DNA from: Mycolicibacter longobardus
GTDB taxonomy: Bacteria; Actinomycetota; Actinomycetes; Mycobacteriales; Mycobacteriaceae
DNA: 64,000 nucleotides
Direction of reading: 5' to 3'
Assembly (NCBI RefSeq): GCF_002102265.1
Contig: NZ_LQPG01000033.1
Location: 90,016-154,015 of the forward strand
Program-made: the position numbers and the translations under genes
The notes under the pieces: model-generated
What the model was told of the DNA's origin: nothing
Seen by the model: the letters and a program-made list of their open reading frames with translations, nothing else
Database searches by the model: none
Shown here: positions 34,479 to 43,176 of the stretch, one piece after another
Position numbering within the stretch: the first letter of the stretch is position 1
How the letters are laid out: each line of letters begins with the position of its first letter

Positions 34479-36089
34479 ATGCTGACAGCGCACCGAGCCG
34501 CCAACGACACTGACCAACGAACAACCCGATTACGCTCAGTTCTCCGCTATGACTTTCCAGCATCCCTGGTGGTGTTCCTCGTCGCACTGCCCTTGTCGCT
34601 GGGCATTGCCATCGCCTCCGACGCGCCCGTGCTCGCCGGTCTCATCGCCGCGATCGTCGGCGGCCTCGTCGTCGGTGCGCTTGGCGGGTCGCCACTGCAG
34701 GTGAGCGGGCCCGCGGCCGGGCTGACAGTCGTCGTGGCGGACCTGGTAGGACGCTTCGGCTGGAAGGTGACCTGCGCGATCACCGTCGCCGCGGGCGTGC
34801 TGCAGATTCTGCTGGGGCTGAGCCGGGTGGCGCGGGCTGCCCTGGCTATCTCACCCGTTGTGGTGCACGCGATGCTGGCCGGCATCGGCGTCACGATCGC
34901 CCTGCAGCAACTGCACGTCCTGCTGGGCGGCCGGTCGGCGAGTTCGGCCTGGGAGAACCTGATCGGCCTGCCGCATGGGCTGGTCGATTCCCACGGTGCC
35001 GAGCCGATCCTGGGCATCCTGGTGATCATCACCATGTTGGCCTGGAAATCGGTGCCGGGGCCACTGGGCCGGATTCCCGGGCCGTTGGTGGCGATCACCG
35101 GGGCGACGCTGCTGTCCCTGCTCTTCTCCCTCGAGGTGCGTCGCATCACCCTGGACGGCTCACTGCTGGACGCCGTGCAACTGCCGGGGCTGCCGGACGG
35201 CAACTGGACCGCTGTCGCGATCGGCGTGGTCACCGTGGCGTTGATCGCCAGCGTGGAGAGCCTGCTCTCAGCGGTGTCGGTGGACCGGATGCACACCGGA
35301 GCGCGTACCGACTTCAACCGTGAACTGATCGGACAGGGCACCGCGAACGTCACCTCCGGCATGCTGGGCGGCCTGCCGATCACCGGGGTTATCGTGCGCA
35401 GCGCCACCAACGTCACCGCCGGTGCGAAGTCGCGGGCATCGGCATTCCTGCACGGCGTGTGGATCCTGCTGTTCGCGCTGCCGTTCGCCGGGTTGGTGCA
35501 GAAGATTCCGAGTGCGGCACTGGCCGGCCTGCTGATCACCGTCGGGATCCAGCTGGTCAAGCTGGTTCACGTCGAAACCGCTTGGCGCAGCGGCGATATC
35601 GCGGTCTACGTGGTGACCTTGGCCGGCGTGGTGTTCCTCAACCTGCTGGAAGGGGTGTTGATCGGTCTGGCGCTGGCGCTGGCGTTGACCGGCTGGCGGG
35701 TGATCCGGGTCAAGGTCGAGGCCGAGCAGGTCGACAACGAATGGCTGGTGACTGTGGGCGGGGCGTGCACGTTCCTGGCGCTGCCGCGGCTGACCAGCGT
35801 GCTGTCGCGGATCCCGGCCGGGGACCACGTCACACTTGACGTCTCGACCACCTACCTCGATCACGCCGCCGAGCAGGCCCTTGAGGACTGGCAGCAACAG
35901 CATCGCGCCACCGGCGGCACAGTGCGCAGGCCCGGCGACTCGCGAGAGGGCACCATCGCCCACAACGGCACCAACGGCCACACCGTGCCGCAGCCCGGCG
36001 ACTCGCGAGAGAGCAACACTGACGCCCCCGCCTGCGCGACGTGCTCAGCGGAGAAACCGGTATTCGCGGCCATCAGCAAACCCGCATGA
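34479..36089 (+). CDS. SulP family anion transporter with STAS domain
   Basis: A 536-aa protein with about 10-12 hydrophobic helices (residues ~25-405), including the SulP start Y-D-F-P-A-S-L-V-V-F-L-V-A-L-P-L and G-L-x-x-x-I-V-G-G. A short STAS-like domain follows (~415-470). Relatives carry sulfate, bicarbonate or other anions. The last ~60 residues contain two copies of P-G-D-S-R-E separated by an Asn/Gly/Thr stretch. GCAGGGG lies about 9 bases before the ATG. It is inserted between gpsA and htpX, which are neighbours in M. tuberculosis. Confidence 0.85.
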   Translation: MLTAHRAANDTDQRTTRLRSVLRYDFPASLVVFLVALPLSLGIAIASDAPVLAGLIAAIVGGLVVGALGGSPLQVSGPAAGLTVVVADLVGRFGWKVTCAITVAAGVLQILLGLSRVARAALAISPVVVHAMLAGIGVTIALQQLHVLLGGRSASSAWENLIGLPHGLVDSHGAEPILGILVIITMLAWKSVPGPLGRIPGPLVAITGATLLSLLFSLEVRRITLDGSLLDAVQLPGLPDGNWTAVAIGVVTVALIASVESLLSAVSVDRMHTGARTDFNRELIGQGTANVTSGMLGGLPITGVIVRSATNVTAGAKSRASAFLHGVWILLFALPFAGLVQKIPSAALAGLLITVGIQLVKLVHVETAWRSGDIAVYVVTLAGVVFLNLLEGVLIGLALALALTGWRVIRVKVEAEQVDNEWLVTVGGACTFLALPRLTSVLSRIPAGDHVTLDVSTTYLDHAAEQALEDWQQQHRATGGTVRRPGDSREGTIAHNGTNGHTVPQPGDSRESNTDAPACATCSAEKPVFAAISKPA

Positions 36090-36120
36090 GGTGAGTTCGA
36101 AAACGATCGCGTATGCGATA

Positions 36121-36459
36121 TCACCAGTCGAGCAGGCTGCTCGGCGGGCGGTCGGCCAATTTCTGAACGATCCAGTGATTCATTGACACGTTCTGGTCAG
36201 CGGCCTCGACGGCAAGCCGCGCATGCAACGCCGGCGAGGTCCGGACCACGAATGTGCCGCTGAACTTCCGATCTGTGATCGGCGCCGGCATGGCTTCCCC
36301 GGCCCGCTCGGCCAGGTGCTCATCGACCGCCCGCTCGACACCGGCGATGGCCTCCCGCAAGGTCGGTGCCCAGTGCGTCAGGAACGGCAGTTCAAGGCAG
36401 CGGCCGACGTACTCGTCATGCTCGCGCGACCATTCAGCGCGGTAGGTGTAATGGTTCAT
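36121..36459 (-). CDS. HicB-like antitoxin-type protein
   Basis: About 112 aa from the ATG at 36459 (M-N-H-Y-T-Y-R-A-E-W); an upstream ATG at 36510 would add 17 residues. The N-terminal half is a HicB partial RNase H-like fold (E-Y-V-G-R-C-L-E-L-P, A-I-A-G-V-E-R-A-V). The C-terminal half is ribbon-helix-helix-like (F-V-V-R-T-S-P-A-L-H-A-R-L). HicB proteins neutralise HicA RNases and repress their operon. No hicA is beside it, so it is an orphan or acts as a regulator. Confidence 0.7.
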   Translation of the reverse strand: MNHYTYRAEWSREHDEYVGRCLELPFLTHWAPTLREAIAGVERAVDEHLAERAGEAMPAPITDRKFSGTFVVRTSPALHARLAVEAADQNVSMNHWIVQKLADRPPSSLLDW

Positions 36460-36588
36460 GCCGGGCAGTAGCGCATGCGCAATCGGATTCGACAAGCCAC
36501 CTATCCCCAAGTGCGGGCACGGAAGTGACGGGTGTGGCGACGGAGATCTAGAGGGACGCTGGACGCGCGGATAGGTGCGCGGCGCGGC

Positions 36589-37437
36589 CTATCCCCGCGC
36601 CATCTCCTCCAGGCGACGAATCCGGTCGGCCATCGGGGGGTGGGTGGCGAACAGCTGCCCGACCTTCTCGCCCGCGCGGAACGGGTTGGCGATCATCAGG
36701 TGCGACTGGCTGGCCAGCTGCGGCTCGGGGGGCAACGGAGCGGCCTGCACCCCGTCGGAGATCTTGCGCAGCGCCGACGCCAGGGCCAGCGGGTCACCGG
36801 TCAGCACCGCGCCGGACTGGTCGGCCTGGTACTCCCGCGACCGCGACACCGCCAACCGCACCACCGACGCCGCCAGCGGCCCGACCAGCGTGACCAGCAG
36901 CATCGCCAGCGGGTTGCCGTTGCGGCGGTTGCCCATGAGCATCGCCATGTTGGCCAAACCGGTGATCACCGAGGCCAGCGCACCGGCCACACATGAGATG
37001 AGGATGTCGCGGTTGTAGACGTGTGACAGCTCGTGGCCCAGCACCGCACGCAACTCCCGCTCGTCGAGCAGCCGCAGGATTCCACTGGTGCAGCAGACCG
37101 CGGCATGACGCGGGTTGCGGCCGGTGGCGAAAGCGTTGGGCGCGTTGGTGTCGCTGACGTACAACCGGGGCATCGGCTGGTGCGCTGCGGTGGCCAGCTC
37201 ACGCACGATCCGGTAGATCTCCGGCGCCTGAACCTCGGTGACGGGCTGGGCATGCATCGCCCGCAGGGCGAGCTTGTCGCTGTTGAAGTAGGTGTAGGCG
37301 TTCATGGCCACCGCGAACAGCACCGCCAGCCACATCATCTGCGGCCCGAACGCCCGGCCTACCAAGACGATGAGCGCCGACATGACGAGCAGCAGAAAGA
37401 ACGTCTTCGCCGTGTTGCGGTGCGGATGCCAGGTCAT
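36589..37437 (-). CDS. htpX: Membrane zinc metalloprotease HtpX
   Basis: A 282-aa M48 protease for membrane protein quality control. Two N-terminal helices (about 12-50) are followed by the zinc motif H-E-L-S-H near residue 138, another hydrophobic pair (~155-195) and the third-ligand Glu region S-R-E-Y-Q-A-D. The C-terminus ends in [12 protein letters not shown]. It equals Rv0563, but here a SulP transporter and a HicB-like gene separate it from gpsA. GAGGAG precedes the ATG. Confidence 0.93.
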   Translation of the reverse strand: MTWHPHRNTAKTFFLLLVMSALIVLVGRAFGPQMMWLAVLFAVAMNAYTYFNSDKLALRAMHAQPVTEVQAPEIYRIVRELATAAHQPMPRLYVSDTNAPNAFATGRNPRHAAVCCTSGILRLLDERELRAVLGHELSHVYNRDILISCVAGALASVITGLANMAMLMGNRRNGNPLAMLLVTLVGPLAASVVRLAVSRSREYQADQSGAVLTGDPLALASALRKISDGVQAAPLPPEPQLASQSHLMIANPFRAGEKVGQLFATHPPMADRIRRLEEMARG

Positions 37438-37519
37438 CGACTCCTCCTTGATGGACCTTGAAGAACCCCAGTCGTGCTCATTAAACGCCGCCGGGCCCGC
37501 GCGGGTTCCGCAATTGTGG

Positions 37520-38536
37520 TCAGCCGTGTCGGCTGACGGTGTAGTCGACCAGGCCGGCCAATGCCGCGCGGCCGACGCAGTCGGGCAGCGCGGCCAGCTC
37601 AGCGCGGGCCTGCGCGGCGTAGTCGGCCACCGTCTGCTTGGCCCTGACCATGCCCGCAGACACCCGCAGCAGCCCCAGCGCCTCGGCCACCGCCGCGTCC
37701 TCGGTCACCGGACCCGCCAGCAGCACACGCAGCCGATCGGCGTCCGGGCCGGTGTCCTGCAGCGCGTAGAGCACCGGCAGCGTGTGCACACCCTCACGCA
37801 GGTCGGTGCCCGGCAGCTTGCCGGACTCGTCGGGGTCGGAATCGATGTCGATGATGTCGTCGGAGATCTGGAACGCGGTGCCCACGATGCCGCCCAGCCG
37901 GGCCAGCCGCTCGATCTGATCGTCGGCGGCACCGGAGAACGTCGCGCCGAACCGGCCCGAGGCCGAGATCAGACAGGCCGTCTTCTCGTACACCACCTTG
38001 AGGTAATGCTCTATCGCGTCGGCCCCGTCGGCGGCGCCACGGGTCTCCCGCATCTGTCCGGTCACCAGCTGGGCAAACGTCTCGGCAATGATCCGCACCG
38101 CCTCCGGACCCAGCCGCGACACCAACCGCGACGCCGTCGCGAACAGATAGTCACCGGCCAGGATCGCGATGTTGTTGCCCCACCGCGCGTTGGCGCTCGG
38201 CGCCCCGCGGCGGATCTCCGCCTCGTCCATCACGTCGTCGTGATACAGCGTGGCCAGGTGCACCAGCTCGATCACCGCGCCGGCCACCGTCACCTGCCAG
38301 GCCTCCGGCTCCGGACCGAGCTGGGCGGACAGCACCGTGAACAGCGGGCGGAAACGTTTACCGCCGGCGTCGAACAGGTGCGTCACCGCCTCGGTCATCA
38401 GGCTGTCGCTGCCGCGCAACTCGGTGTCCATCAGCTCTTCGATGCGTGCCACCCCGTCGCGGACATTGCCCGCGAACGCCGGGTCGCCCAAGCCCCCGAA
38501 GTCCAACCCCGCCACCACACTCGCCGGTGTCCTCAC
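37520..38536 (-). CDS. grcC1: Polyprenyl diphosphate synthase (GrcC1-like)
   Basis: A 338-aa trans-prenyltransferase. First Asp-rich motif D-D-V-M-D (after L-Y-H-D), second D-D-I-I-D; G-G-K-R-F-R-P binds the pyrophosphate. It lengthens allylic diphosphates with IPP, presumably making the side chain used by MenA. The GTG at 38536 is chosen from the family N-terminus and from TATGTT 6 bases upstream. It equals Rv0562. Its start faces menJ with only 21 bases between the two start codons. Confidence 0.9.
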   Translation of the reverse strand: MRTPASVVAGLDFGGLGDPAFAGNVRDGVARIEELMDTELRGSDSLMTEAVTHLFDAGGKRFRPLFTVLSAQLGPEPEAWQVTVAGAVIELVHLATLYHDDVMDEAEIRRGAPSANARWGNNIAILAGDYLFATASRLVSRLGPEAVRIIAETFAQLVTGQMRETRGAADGADAIEHYLKVVYEKTACLISASGRFGATFSGAADDQIERLARLGGIVGTAFQISDDIIDIDSDPDESGKLPGTDLREGVHTLPVLYALQDTGPDADRLRVLLAGPVTEDAAVAEALGLLRVSAGMVRAKQTVADYAAQARAELAALPDCVGRAALAGLVDYTVSRHG

Positions 38537-38542
38537 GGCTCC

Positions 38543-38550
38543 AACATACT
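38543..38550. promoter_or_regulatory. Overlapping divergent -10 elements for grcC1 and menJ
   Basis: On the minus strand TATGTT (38548-38543) ends 6 bases before the grcC1 GTG. On the plus strand CATACT (38545-38550) ends 7 bases before the menJ GTG at 38558. The two hexamers share four base pairs, so one polymerase bound here would exclude the other. Confidence 0.5.
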
Positions 38551-38557
38551 GGTCAGT

Positions 38558-39790
38558 GTGAATTCCAGCGCTGACATGGTGGCCGATGTGGTGGTGGTCG
38601 GGGCCGGGCCGGCCGGATCGGCGGCCGCCGCCTGGGCCGCGCGGTCCGGCCGCGACGTGCTGGTGGTCGACATGGCGGGCTTTCCCCGGGACAAACCGTG
38701 CGGTGACGGCCTGACCCCGCGCGCCGTCGAGCAGTTGGAGTTGTTGGGTCTCGCAGAGTGGCTCGACAGTCACATCAGGCACCGGGGGCTGCGGATGTCG
38801 GGGTTCGGCGGCGAGGTGGAGGTGGACTGGCCCGGGCCGTCGTTCCCGTCGACCGGCAGCGCCGCACCGCGCACCGAACTCGACGAACGGATCCGCAAGG
38901 TCGCCGAGGAGTCCGGCGCCCGGATGCTGCTGGGCGTCAAGGCCGTCGGCGTCCATCACGACTCATCCGGGCGGGTTCGCTCGGTGGTGCTGGCCGACGG
39001 CACCGAGGTGGCCTGCCGGACCCTGATCGTCGCCGACGGCGCCCGCTCCACGCTGGGTCGGGTGCTGGGCCGCCAGTGGCACCAGGAGACGGTCTACGGG
39101 GTGGCCGCACGCGGGTATCTGGCCTCGCCGCGCAGCGATGAACCCTGGCTGACTTCGCATCTGGAGCTGCGCTCGCCCGACGGGGCGGTGCTGCCGGGCT
39201 ACGGCTGGATCTTCCCGCTGGGCAATGGTGAGGTGAACATCGGCGTCGGCGCGCTGGCCACCGTCAAGCGGCCCGCCGACGTGGCGCTGCGACCGCTGAT
39301 GTCCTACTACGCCGATCTGCGTCGCGAAGAATGGGGCTTCGAGGGCCCGGTTCGGGCACCGGCCAGCGCCCTGCTGCCGATGGGCGGCGCGGTATCGGGG
39401 GTCGCCGGGCCCAACTGGATGCTGATCGGCGACGCCGCGGCGTGCGTCAACCCGCTCAACGGCGAGGGCATCGACTACGGCCTTGAGACCGGGCAGCTGG
39501 CGGCCGAGATGCTGGACTGCCCGGACCTCACCCACGCCTGGCCGGAACTGCTGGCCGCCCACTACGCCCGCGGGTTCTCGGTGGCGCGGCGGCTGGCGCT
39601 GCTGTTGACGTTCCCGCGGTTCCTGCCGGCCACCGGTCCGTTGGCGATGCGCTCGACGATGCTGATGCGGGTCGCGGTGCGGGTGATGGCCAACCTGGTC
39701 ACCGACGACGACGCGGACTTTGTGGCGCGCGCCTGGCGCGGCGGGGGGCGGATGTCGCGGCTGATCGACCGCCGCCGCCCGTTCTCCTGA
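38558..39790 (+). CDS. menJ: Menaquinone beta-isoprene reductase MenJ (geranylgeranyl reductase family)
   Basis: A 410-aa flavoprotein, the counterpart of Rv0561c, which saturates the second isoprene unit of MK-9 to give MK-9(II-H2). It has the FAD fold G-A-G-P-A-G-S-A-A-A, D-K-P-C-G-D-G-L-T-P (GGR motif) and I-G-D-A-A-A-C-V-N-P-L-N-G-E-G. The frame is open far upstream through grcC1, but the GTG at 38558 matches the family start and the leaderless spacing. Divergent from grcC1, with which it shares the pathway. Confidence 0.92.
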   Translation: MNSSADMVADVVVVGAGPAGSAAAAWAARSGRDVLVVDMAGFPRDKPCGDGLTPRAVEQLELLGLAEWLDSHIRHRGLRMSGFGGEVEVDWPGPSFPSTGSAAPRTELDERIRKVAEESGARMLLGVKAVGVHHDSSGRVRSVVLADGTEVACRTLIVADGARSTLGRVLGRQWHQETVYGVAARGYLASPRSDEPWLTSHLELRSPDGAVLPGYGWIFPLGNGEVNIGVGALATVKRPADVALRPLMSYYADLRREEWGFEGPVRAPASALLPMGGAVSGVAGPNWMLIGDAAACVNPLNGEGIDYGLETGQLAAEMLDCPDLTHAWPELLAAHYARGFSVARRLALLLTFPRFLPATGPLAMRSTMLMRVAVRVMANLVTDDDADFVARAWRGGGRMSRLIDRRRPFS

Positions 39791-39844
39791 GCGAACCCAA
39801 GCACCGGCTATCAGGCAGCGCAGCAAACCTCAGTATCAACACCA

Positions 39845-40554
<710 letters not shown>

Positions 40555-40568
40555 AACGGAGGGCGGGG

Positions 40569-40814
40569 ATGAGCAATCCGAAGCCGCCGCGCTGGCTGAA
40601 GCCGGTCAACAAGGTCATGATCGGCCTGCAACGGCTAGGCATACCGATGGGCCCGCCGATGGTGTTGACGGTGCCGGGCCGCAAGTCCGGTCAGCCGCGG
40701 AGCACACCGATGACCCCGTTCCGGGCGCATTTCGGTCTTCCGGTTCGACCCGCCGGCCTGACGCGGACTAAACCGGTTTGCGGCCGGAGTGCAGAGCGAC
40801 GATCCCGCCGGTGA
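40569..40814 (+). pseudogene. Truncated Ddn-type F420 nitroreductase fragment
   Basis: The first ~47 residues (P-K-P-P-R-W-L-K-P-V-N-K ... T-V-P-G-R-K-S-G-Q-P-R-S-T-P-M-T-P-F) are the usual N-terminus of deazaflavin-dependent nitroreductases, which have about 145 residues. After the codon near 40726 the similarity stops and the frame runs on for ~35 unrelated residues into the 3' end of menG on the other strand. The F420-binding remainder is missing, so this looks like a deletion product. GGAGGG lies just before the ATG. Confidence 0.65.
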
Positions 40815-41457
40815 GATTGCGCCAGCCCACGTCCGACCAGCCCGACGCGGCAATCTGCTCGGCCAGCGCCGCCTGATCCGGCCAGGCACGGATCGACTCG
40901 GCGAGATAGACGTAGGCCTCCGGGTTGCTCGACACCGCGCGCGCCACCGCCGGCAACGCCCGCATCAGGTACTCCTTGTAGGCGGTCGCGAACACCGGAA
41001 CGGTGGGGGTGGAGAACTCGCAGACCACCAGCCGCCCACCCGGCCGGGTCACCCGGGCCATTTCCCGCAGGCCGGCCGCGTGATCGACCACGTTGCGCAG
41101 CCCGAAGCTGATCGTGACCGCGTCGAACACGCCGTCGTCGAAGGGCAGCTTGGTGGCATCCCCGGCGACCTTGGGTACGTCACGGCCGGCCCCGGCGGCC
41201 AGCATGCCGACCGAGAAGTCCGCCGCCACGCACCACGCGCCCGATTTCGCGAGCTCGACCGTCGACACCGCAGTACCGGCCGCCAGGTCCAGAACCTTCT
41301 CCCCCGGCTGCAACCCGAGCGCTTTGCGGGTGGCCCGACGCCAGGATCGGTCTCGCCCCAGCGACAGCACCGTGTTGGTCAGGTCGTATCGCCGAGCGAC
41401 GCCGTCGAACATCGACGCCACCGCGCGGGGGTCTTTGTCCAGGTTCGCGCGGCTCAC
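40768..41457 (-). CDS. menG: Demethylmenaquinone methyltransferase (MenG/UbiE)
   Basis: A 229-aa methyltransferase, last step of menaquinone synthesis. [12 protein letters not shown], motif [12 protein letters not shown] and the UbiE signature I-S-F-G-L-R-N-V are present. The GTG at 41457 gives the family N-terminus ([11 protein letters not shown]); GAGGAGGGT lies 12 bases upstream, rather far. It equals Rv0558. The 3' end carries the broken nitroreductase on the opposite strand. The neighbouring Rv0557-type glycosyltransferase of M. tuberculosis is absent. Confidence 0.92.
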   Translation of the reverse strand: MSRANLDKDPRAVASMFDGVARRYDLTNTVLSLGRDRSWRRATRKALGLQPGEKVLDLAAGTAVSTVELAKSGAWCVAADFSVGMLAAGAGRDVPKVAGDATKLPFDDGVFDAVTISFGLRNVVDHAAGLREMARVTRPGGRLVVCEFSTPTVPVFATAYKEYLMRALPAVARAVSSNPEAYVYLAESIRAWPDQAALAEQIAASGWSDVGWRNLTGGIVALHSGRKPV

Positions 41458-41481
41458 CGGGTCGACGCTACCCTCCTCCGA

Positions 41482-41487
41482 TAGTGT
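41482..41487 (+). promoter_or_regulatory. -10 element TAGTGT, leaderless start of the DsbA-like gene
   Basis: TAGTGT ends 7 bases before the ATG at 41495, in the 37-base gap opposite menG. Confidence 0.5.
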
Positions 41488-41494
41488 TCTCGGA

Positions 41495-42142
41495 ATGCGG
41501 TCTTGGCTGGGCACATTGGCGGCACTGGTGATATTCGGCGGGGCTCTGGCGGGCCCGGCGGCGGCTGATGCCGGTGCGCCCGGCACCGCGCTGAGCGCCG
41601 ATCACTTCGGAGTGCTGGCCGGAACGCCCTCCGCCCCGGTGCAGTTGGAGATCTTCTGCGACCCCCAATGCTCCGAATGCGCGAAGTTCGAGGCGGCCTC
41701 CGGCGATGACCTGGGCCGGCATCTGGCCGCCGGAGACATCGCGGTGACCTACCGGTGGATGACGTTTCTGGACGCCCGCCGGGGCAACGACACCTCCGCG
41801 CGAGTGGGCAACGCGCTGATGGCGGCGGCCGATCCGGCCACCTCTGCGGCGGCCTACCAGGAGTTCGTGAACGGTCTGTACCGCAAGGGCGGCACTCCGA
41901 GCGTCGAAGACATCGCGATCACCGCGCGCGAAGCGGGCCTACCGGCCCACGTGGTGGAGCGGATCGCCGCCGGGCAGCCGGCCGTCGACACCACTTCGAT
42001 GAACGCGTTCAACCGGGTGCAGCTGTTGGCGGCCAACCCGGAACGCCCGGGCACCCCGACGGTGTACGACTTGGCCACCAGAACAATGGTGGACACCGAC
42101 GACGCCGGCTGGCTGGAGCGGCTGATGGAAGAGCGCCACTAA
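41495..42142 (+). CDS. Secreted DsbA-like thioredoxin-fold protein
   Basis: A 215-aa protein. The signal peptide ends at A-A-A-D-A near residue 26. The mature part has [12 protein letters not shown], a C-x-x-C (C-S-E-C) with an extra Cys four residues ahead, followed by a helical insertion and G-T-P-T-V-Y as the cis-Pro loop. DsbA/DSBA-like proteins oxidise or isomerise disulfides outside the membrane. The many secreted Cys proteins in this window are possible clients. Not present at this place in M. tuberculosis as I recall it. Confidence 0.7.
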   Translation: MRSWLGTLAALVIFGGALAGPAAADAGAPGTALSADHFGVLAGTPSAPVQLEIFCDPQCSECAKFEAASGDDLGRHLAAGDIAVTYRWMTFLDARRGNDTSARVGNALMAAADPATSAAAYQEFVNGLYRKGGTPSVEDIAITAREAGLPAHVVERIAAGQPAVDTTSMNAFNRVQLLAANPERPGTPTVYDLATRTMVDTDDAGWLERLMEERH

Positions 42143-42164
42143 GGTTCGTAGGCTTGGATCACGC

Positions 42165-42178
42165 AGCAATATATTGCT
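42165..42178. repeat. AT-rich perfect palindrome AGCAATATATTGCT
   Basis: A 14-base perfect palindrome in a G+C-rich chromosome, 22 bases after the DsbA-like gene and 118 before the convergent excalibur gene. It may be a protein-binding site or a recombination site; no T-run follows, so a terminator is less likely. The rest of 42179-42296 shows nothing I can name. Confidence 0.4.
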
Positions 42179-42296
42179 TCTCGATGAATTTGAACGACTG
42201 CACTGGCAATAAACCATCAGGGTAAAGCCTCGGTCCCGACAATTCCTCGGCGGGCCGCACAGCTACCCGACAAATATGCCAGCGCCGGCATCACCT

Positions 42297-42494
42297 CTAC
42301 TCGCAGGCGATGCCATCCCCGTCGCGGTCAAGCCCCGAACGGTATCCGGGCTCGCCCTTGTGAATCGGCGCAGCTCCTGCCGCACGCGCTTCGGCACAGT
42401 TCTTGTAGTACGGCTCTGCAGCGGCAACTGGAGCGATTGCAATACCCACGCCAAATGCGAGTGCGCCGGCGAGGGCCACGGTACGACGGATCAT
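42297..42494 (-). CDS. Excalibur calcium-binding domain protein, secreted
   Basis: A 65-aa precursor with a signal peptide cut near A-A-A-E-P (residue 27). The mature ~38 residues are one excalibur domain: Y-K-N-C-A-E-A-R-A-A-G ... G-Y-R-S-G-L-D-R-D-G-D-G-I-A-C-E, with the D-x-D-x-D-G calcium loop and two conserved Cys. Such domains occur on extracellular proteins of Gram-positives; function not established. A nested inverted repeat lies 26-49 bases before its start. Confidence 0.85.
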   Translation of the reverse strand: MIRRTVALAGALAFGVGIAIAPVAAAEPYYKNCAEARAAGAAPIHKGEPGYRSGLDRDGDGIACE

Positions 42495-42519
42495 TGAAGG
42501 ACTCCTCGCAACTAAGGCC

Positions 42520-42543
42520 GCCGTTTGTTGTCAAACGAACGGC
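42520..42543. repeat. Nested inverted repeats upstream of the excalibur gene
   Basis: CGTTTG (42522-42527) and CAAACG (42532-42537) form a 6-bp repeat with a 4-base centre; GCCGTT (42520-42525) and AACGGC (42538-42543) form an overlapping second one. Located where an operator for the minus-strand excalibur gene would be. Confidence 0.35.
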
Positions 42544-42645
42544 ACGAAATTTGCAGGAGCCTAACAAGCAATTTCATTTCGGGCAAAGGCCCTATATCGG
42601 CGAAACCATTCCGGTAGATTCCGCGTCCCTGCGGCGAGCGGCGCA

Positions 42646-43176
42646 TTAGCCGCTGGTTCCAGCCCACCGCCGCTCGAGGGCGCCCAGCCCCACCAGCGCC
42701 GCGATCCCCACCAGCCAGGCGACCACCGCTACCGACCCGGCGGGGATCACTGCCAGTACCGCGGTGCGGTGCTGCACCCGGACCAGATCCGGGTCGGCCT
42801 TGTTGTATTCGACGTAAATCCGCATCCCGGTTGCCAATTCGGACGGATAGAGCACTCCCAGTTCGGGGCGGTAGGTGATCCGTTCCGGCGTGACGAACTC
42901 GATGGTGGAGCGCCGAAAGCCTGCGTTGAGCACCTCAGCCTCGGCCACCCCCATGTCACGCTCGATGGTGAGGTCGTTGCGCCATGCCCCGGCCACCAGC
43001 AGCACCGACTGCAGTGTCACCACCGCCACCAGGATCAGCACACCCATCCGCGCCCAACGCAGCACACGCCCGGCCAGGGTGTTGGAAGCGACAGCGCCGT
43101 TGCCATAGATCAGGCTGCGCACCAGCGGTTTCAACGCTCGATAGGCCCGGTTGGACTGGTAATCGGACAGCTTCAC
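42646..43176 (-). CDS. DUF3592-type membrane protein (Rv0556-like)
   Basis: A 176-aa protein. Two hydrophobic helices (about residues 45-65 and 145-170) flank a ~75-residue outer domain of beta character ([18 protein letters not shown]) typical of DUF3592. The GTG overlaps the menD stop by 4 bases (GTGA), so it is translated with menD. Function unknown; conserved neighbour of menD in mycobacteria. Confidence 0.75.
   Translation of the reverse strand: MKLSDYQSNRAYRALKPLVRSLIYGNGAVASNTLAGRVLRWARMGVLILVAVVTLQSVLLVAGAWRNDLTIERDMGVAEAEVLNAGFRRSTIEFVTPERITYRPELGVLYPSELATGMRIYVEYNKADPDLVRVQHRTAVLAVIPAGSVAVVAWLVGIAALVGLGALERRWAGTSG

Noticed and set aside
37304..38557. Upstream extension of menJ by 418 codons
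   Set aside because: It is antisense to grcC1; the FAD motif lies immediately after 38558 as in the family.
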